Below are positions 50,301-50,806 of a stretch of 50,806 nt of DNA, piece by piece. Numbering within the stretch: position 1 is the first letter of the stretch; every line of letters starts with the position of its first letter. The stretch is from Caldilinea sp. CFX5. Lineage in GTDB: Bacteria > Chloroflexota > Anaerolineae > Caldilineales > Caldilineaceae. Made by a program: the position numbers and the translations under genes. The stretch covers positions 1 through 50,806 of the forward strand of contig QWII01000071.1 in the NCBI GenBank assembly GCA_021405325.1, in the 5' to 3' direction. A model generated the notes under the pieces. It worked only from the letters and a program-made list of their open reading frames with translations, had not been told where the DNA came from and did no database searches.

Positions 50301-50401
50301 CCTTCAGCACAGATCAACTCGTCAAGTTGCTCCACTTGATCGCTGATCTTGATGGCAAGGGCATTCGGTTGAAGATGACAAGCATCGCGGACCGTTCTCA
50401 T
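47315..50401 (-). CDS. DUF499 AAA-type ATPase, anti-phage operon
   Basis: A 1028-residue protein of the DUF499 family (COG1483). P-loop QAMGGGKTH at about 73-81 and Walker B ILILLDEMPPY at 167-177. ISDLWAAYQTGG may be a sensor-like strand. The C-terminal part is alpha-helical and beta-rich, and a Lys stretch (TKKPKKKK) occurs near residue 738. First gene of the operon. Large ATPases of this kind are thought to sense or remodel invading DNA. ATG 50401 has no clear ribosome binding site. Confidence 0.9.
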   Translation of the reverse strand: MRTVRDACHLQPNALAIKISDQVEQLDELICAEGDGVAFFEKTYITQGMQDLISEGIARLAGASTQAIFHLKQAMGGGKTHLLVGFGLLARHPALRQKYCAGMPYANAFHCAQIAAFNGRNSPPHFFWGEIACQLGKAEHFQEYWASGPKAPDERAWLKLFAGDQPILILLDEMPPYFEDLATRPIGAGTVADIATRAFANLLTAASKKANVCVVISDLWAAYQTGGALINRALENARQELGRQERNITPVDLAANEIYDILRKRLFKCLPDRAVIADIADAYGRKLEEAAKAKVADRGAEAIADEIVATYPFHPRLKNMIALFKENEQFKQTRGLIELISRLLRSVWERPANDVFLIGPQHFDLSISEVRDKLTEISGMRDVIAKDLWDANQSAHAQLIDLRRGSEAATQVGALLFTTSLSTAVNAVKGLTAAEMVECLLSPLHEPSDFLTAFAELEKSAWYLHHNAEGRYYFDRQENLTKLLQGLATDAPEPQVANLICHRLATMFKANRKTCYEEVLALPRLDEVADRVRRGRVLLVVSPDSKIPPEEVQKFFETQSQKNNFCVLTGDKTAMGSVEKAARHVFAAQKADSRIPKGHPQREELEKKQQSYEQDFNASVLGLFDKVLFPIQRAGRPPQLIAKALDLTRDGAKAFDGEAQIEKTLTAHPLKLYLDVEQEFDAIRDKAQDLLWPENLDEARWSDLVDRMAEQAGMPWLPPKGLETLKALACNRGLWEDLGNGYVTKKPKKKKTAVQVIVEYGPDDQGEVRLQVNPQYAGPAPRLYYAEDAPVSESSPQLKEQTLTTRALRVNFLVVDPSGQYETGDPVTWTNKLVLRNLLVDKEGQRFVELLVAPTGAIRYALDGSEPREGIAYSGPIAIGEGEVLLRVFAEAAGLEAKSEFRFGARGKKGIQLHESKPGYLVAPRAPHKLDSRTKTFAGLKQAGDKAATFEGIVLTVGQGAQMIGINVGEVAVDSAFLETLLKMVLEKFTPTTPVSMTFRKAHFASGYDLKTFADTLGIELQNGDVEQ

Positions 50402-50550
50402 GATATCAAAACTCGCTTTGATTCACTGAATGTGTTGCGACGATGGGTGGCAAAGGTATATAGTTGGTGGTTGTATTTCATAGAAGTTGTAAGCTTCTAG
50501 TGCAGGAGAGCGATAACGTCTCTTTTGATTGATTCCAAGTTTTACCAACA
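50402..50550 (-). promoter_or_regulatory. probable promoter region of the anti-phage operon
   Basis: An AT-rich stretch in front of DUF499, with CTATATAC-like -10 candidates and a small hairpin TAGAAG/CTTCTA (about 50480-50500). No -35 match is strong. The change in composition marks the boundary of the operon. Confidence 0.35.
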
Positions 50551-50806
50551 TTACATTAAATTAATCAAAATTACAACTGCTTTTTGTCGTAAATTATACG
50601 AGGAATGTTGTAGAAAAGTGGCAGTTACTTTAAACTTACGCATTTTTGCCGATAGGTGTGAGAATTTGTAGACAAAGAAATCGTAGTATTCCAAATAATC
50701 ATCTAAAAATAAGGCGTTCTCCGAGAAATAAATATCCAGCCGCTGAGGCGGCTTCTCGCTGTCAGCAACGGATTGCATCCGAGAAAATGGATAGGTAAAT
50801 CTTTGA
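50551..50806 (-). CDS. partial or remnant coding region entering from the right edge
   Basis: The minus frame is open from the window edge to a TAA at 50551. It contains RMQSVADSEKPPQRLDIYFS and FLDDYLEYYDFFVYKF, which read as plausible protein. An ATG at 50778 could start a 75-residue protein, or the frame may continue beyond the window. AT-rich compared with the operon. Not recognised. Confidence 0.35.
   Translation of the reverse strand, partial: QRFTYPFSRMQSVADSEKPPQRLDIYFSENALFLDDYLEYYDFFVYKFSHLSAKMRKFKVTATFLQHSSYNLRQKAVVILINLM

Noticed and set aside
39605..50401. DISARM system
   Set aside because: PLD and helicase domains and a methylase are present, but there is no DUF1998 (DrmB) protein and the DUF499/DUF3780/DUF1156 set defines a different system.
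1..50806. tRNA or rRNA genes
   Set aside because: No GGTTCGAATC-type T-arm with matching acceptor stem was found in any gap by eye. A tRNAscan-SE run would settle this.

Overview
The window looks like a chromosome segment of a GC-rich Chloroflexota bacterium, probably of the Anaerolineae/Caldilineae type. This is an inference from gene content: a tricorn-type protease, a CdaA/CdaR pair, a membrane pyrophosphatase and a LipM-like ligase, all with high-GC codon use. No rRNA or tRNA was found. Housekeeping genes fill about 7.7-38 kb. The two ends (1-3.6 kb and 38-50.8 kb) are accessory.

Left end (1-3.6 kb): small hypothetical proteins, a P-loop kinase, a PhnB-like VOC protein, gene debris and a type II toxin-antitoxin pair behind a near-consensus promoter. 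A 36-bp copy of the 3' end of the downstream tricorn gene lies stranded at 557-592. Then come the tricorn-like protease (3638-7387), a lipoprotein alpha/beta hydrolase, a YgfZ/GcvT-like protein, a lipoate ligase-like protein, a DUF503 protein, lgt and an NTF2-like lipoprotein.

Middle (13-34.5 kb): a lone receiver protein and the minus-strand run cdaA-cdaR-der-M28 peptidase (c-di-AMP synthesis and ribosome assembly). These are followed by argF, an HD-domain protein, a GH13 amylase next to a tyrosine-recombinase-fold protein that has lost its catalytic residues, a K+-dependent-type membrane pyrophosphatase, a cysteine desulfurase, a CBS protein, a Phd-like/C39-like pair, metG, an unannotated 39-residue Met/Cys-rich peptide with its own promoter and terminator, and an FGGY kinase. 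At 34.9-38.1 kb lie fmdE-like and tauE-like genes, then a clear fluoride riboswitch upstream of a CLC-F type fluoride exporter.

Right end (38.2-50.8 kb): a defence island. It starts with debris (an HsdS tail, a truncated DUF3800 gene, a J-domain fragment) and continues into a minus-strand operon: DUF499 ATPase, DUF3780 protein, DUF1156 adenine-type DNA methylase, DUF1016/YhcG PD-(D/E)XK nuclease and a PLD-SNF2 helicase. The core matches the computationally described helicase-methylase-ATPase anti-phage arrangement. The embedded DUF1016 nuclease, translationally coupled to the helicase, is the least expected part.

Two genome-wide themes stand out. Almost every 3' intergenic gap holds a long, near-perfect inverted repeat from a few recurring families, one with a conserved TTTCGACAGGCTCAA loop between unrelated arms. 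Several genes also have a -10 box only 6-8 bases before the start codon, suggesting leaderless mRNAs.
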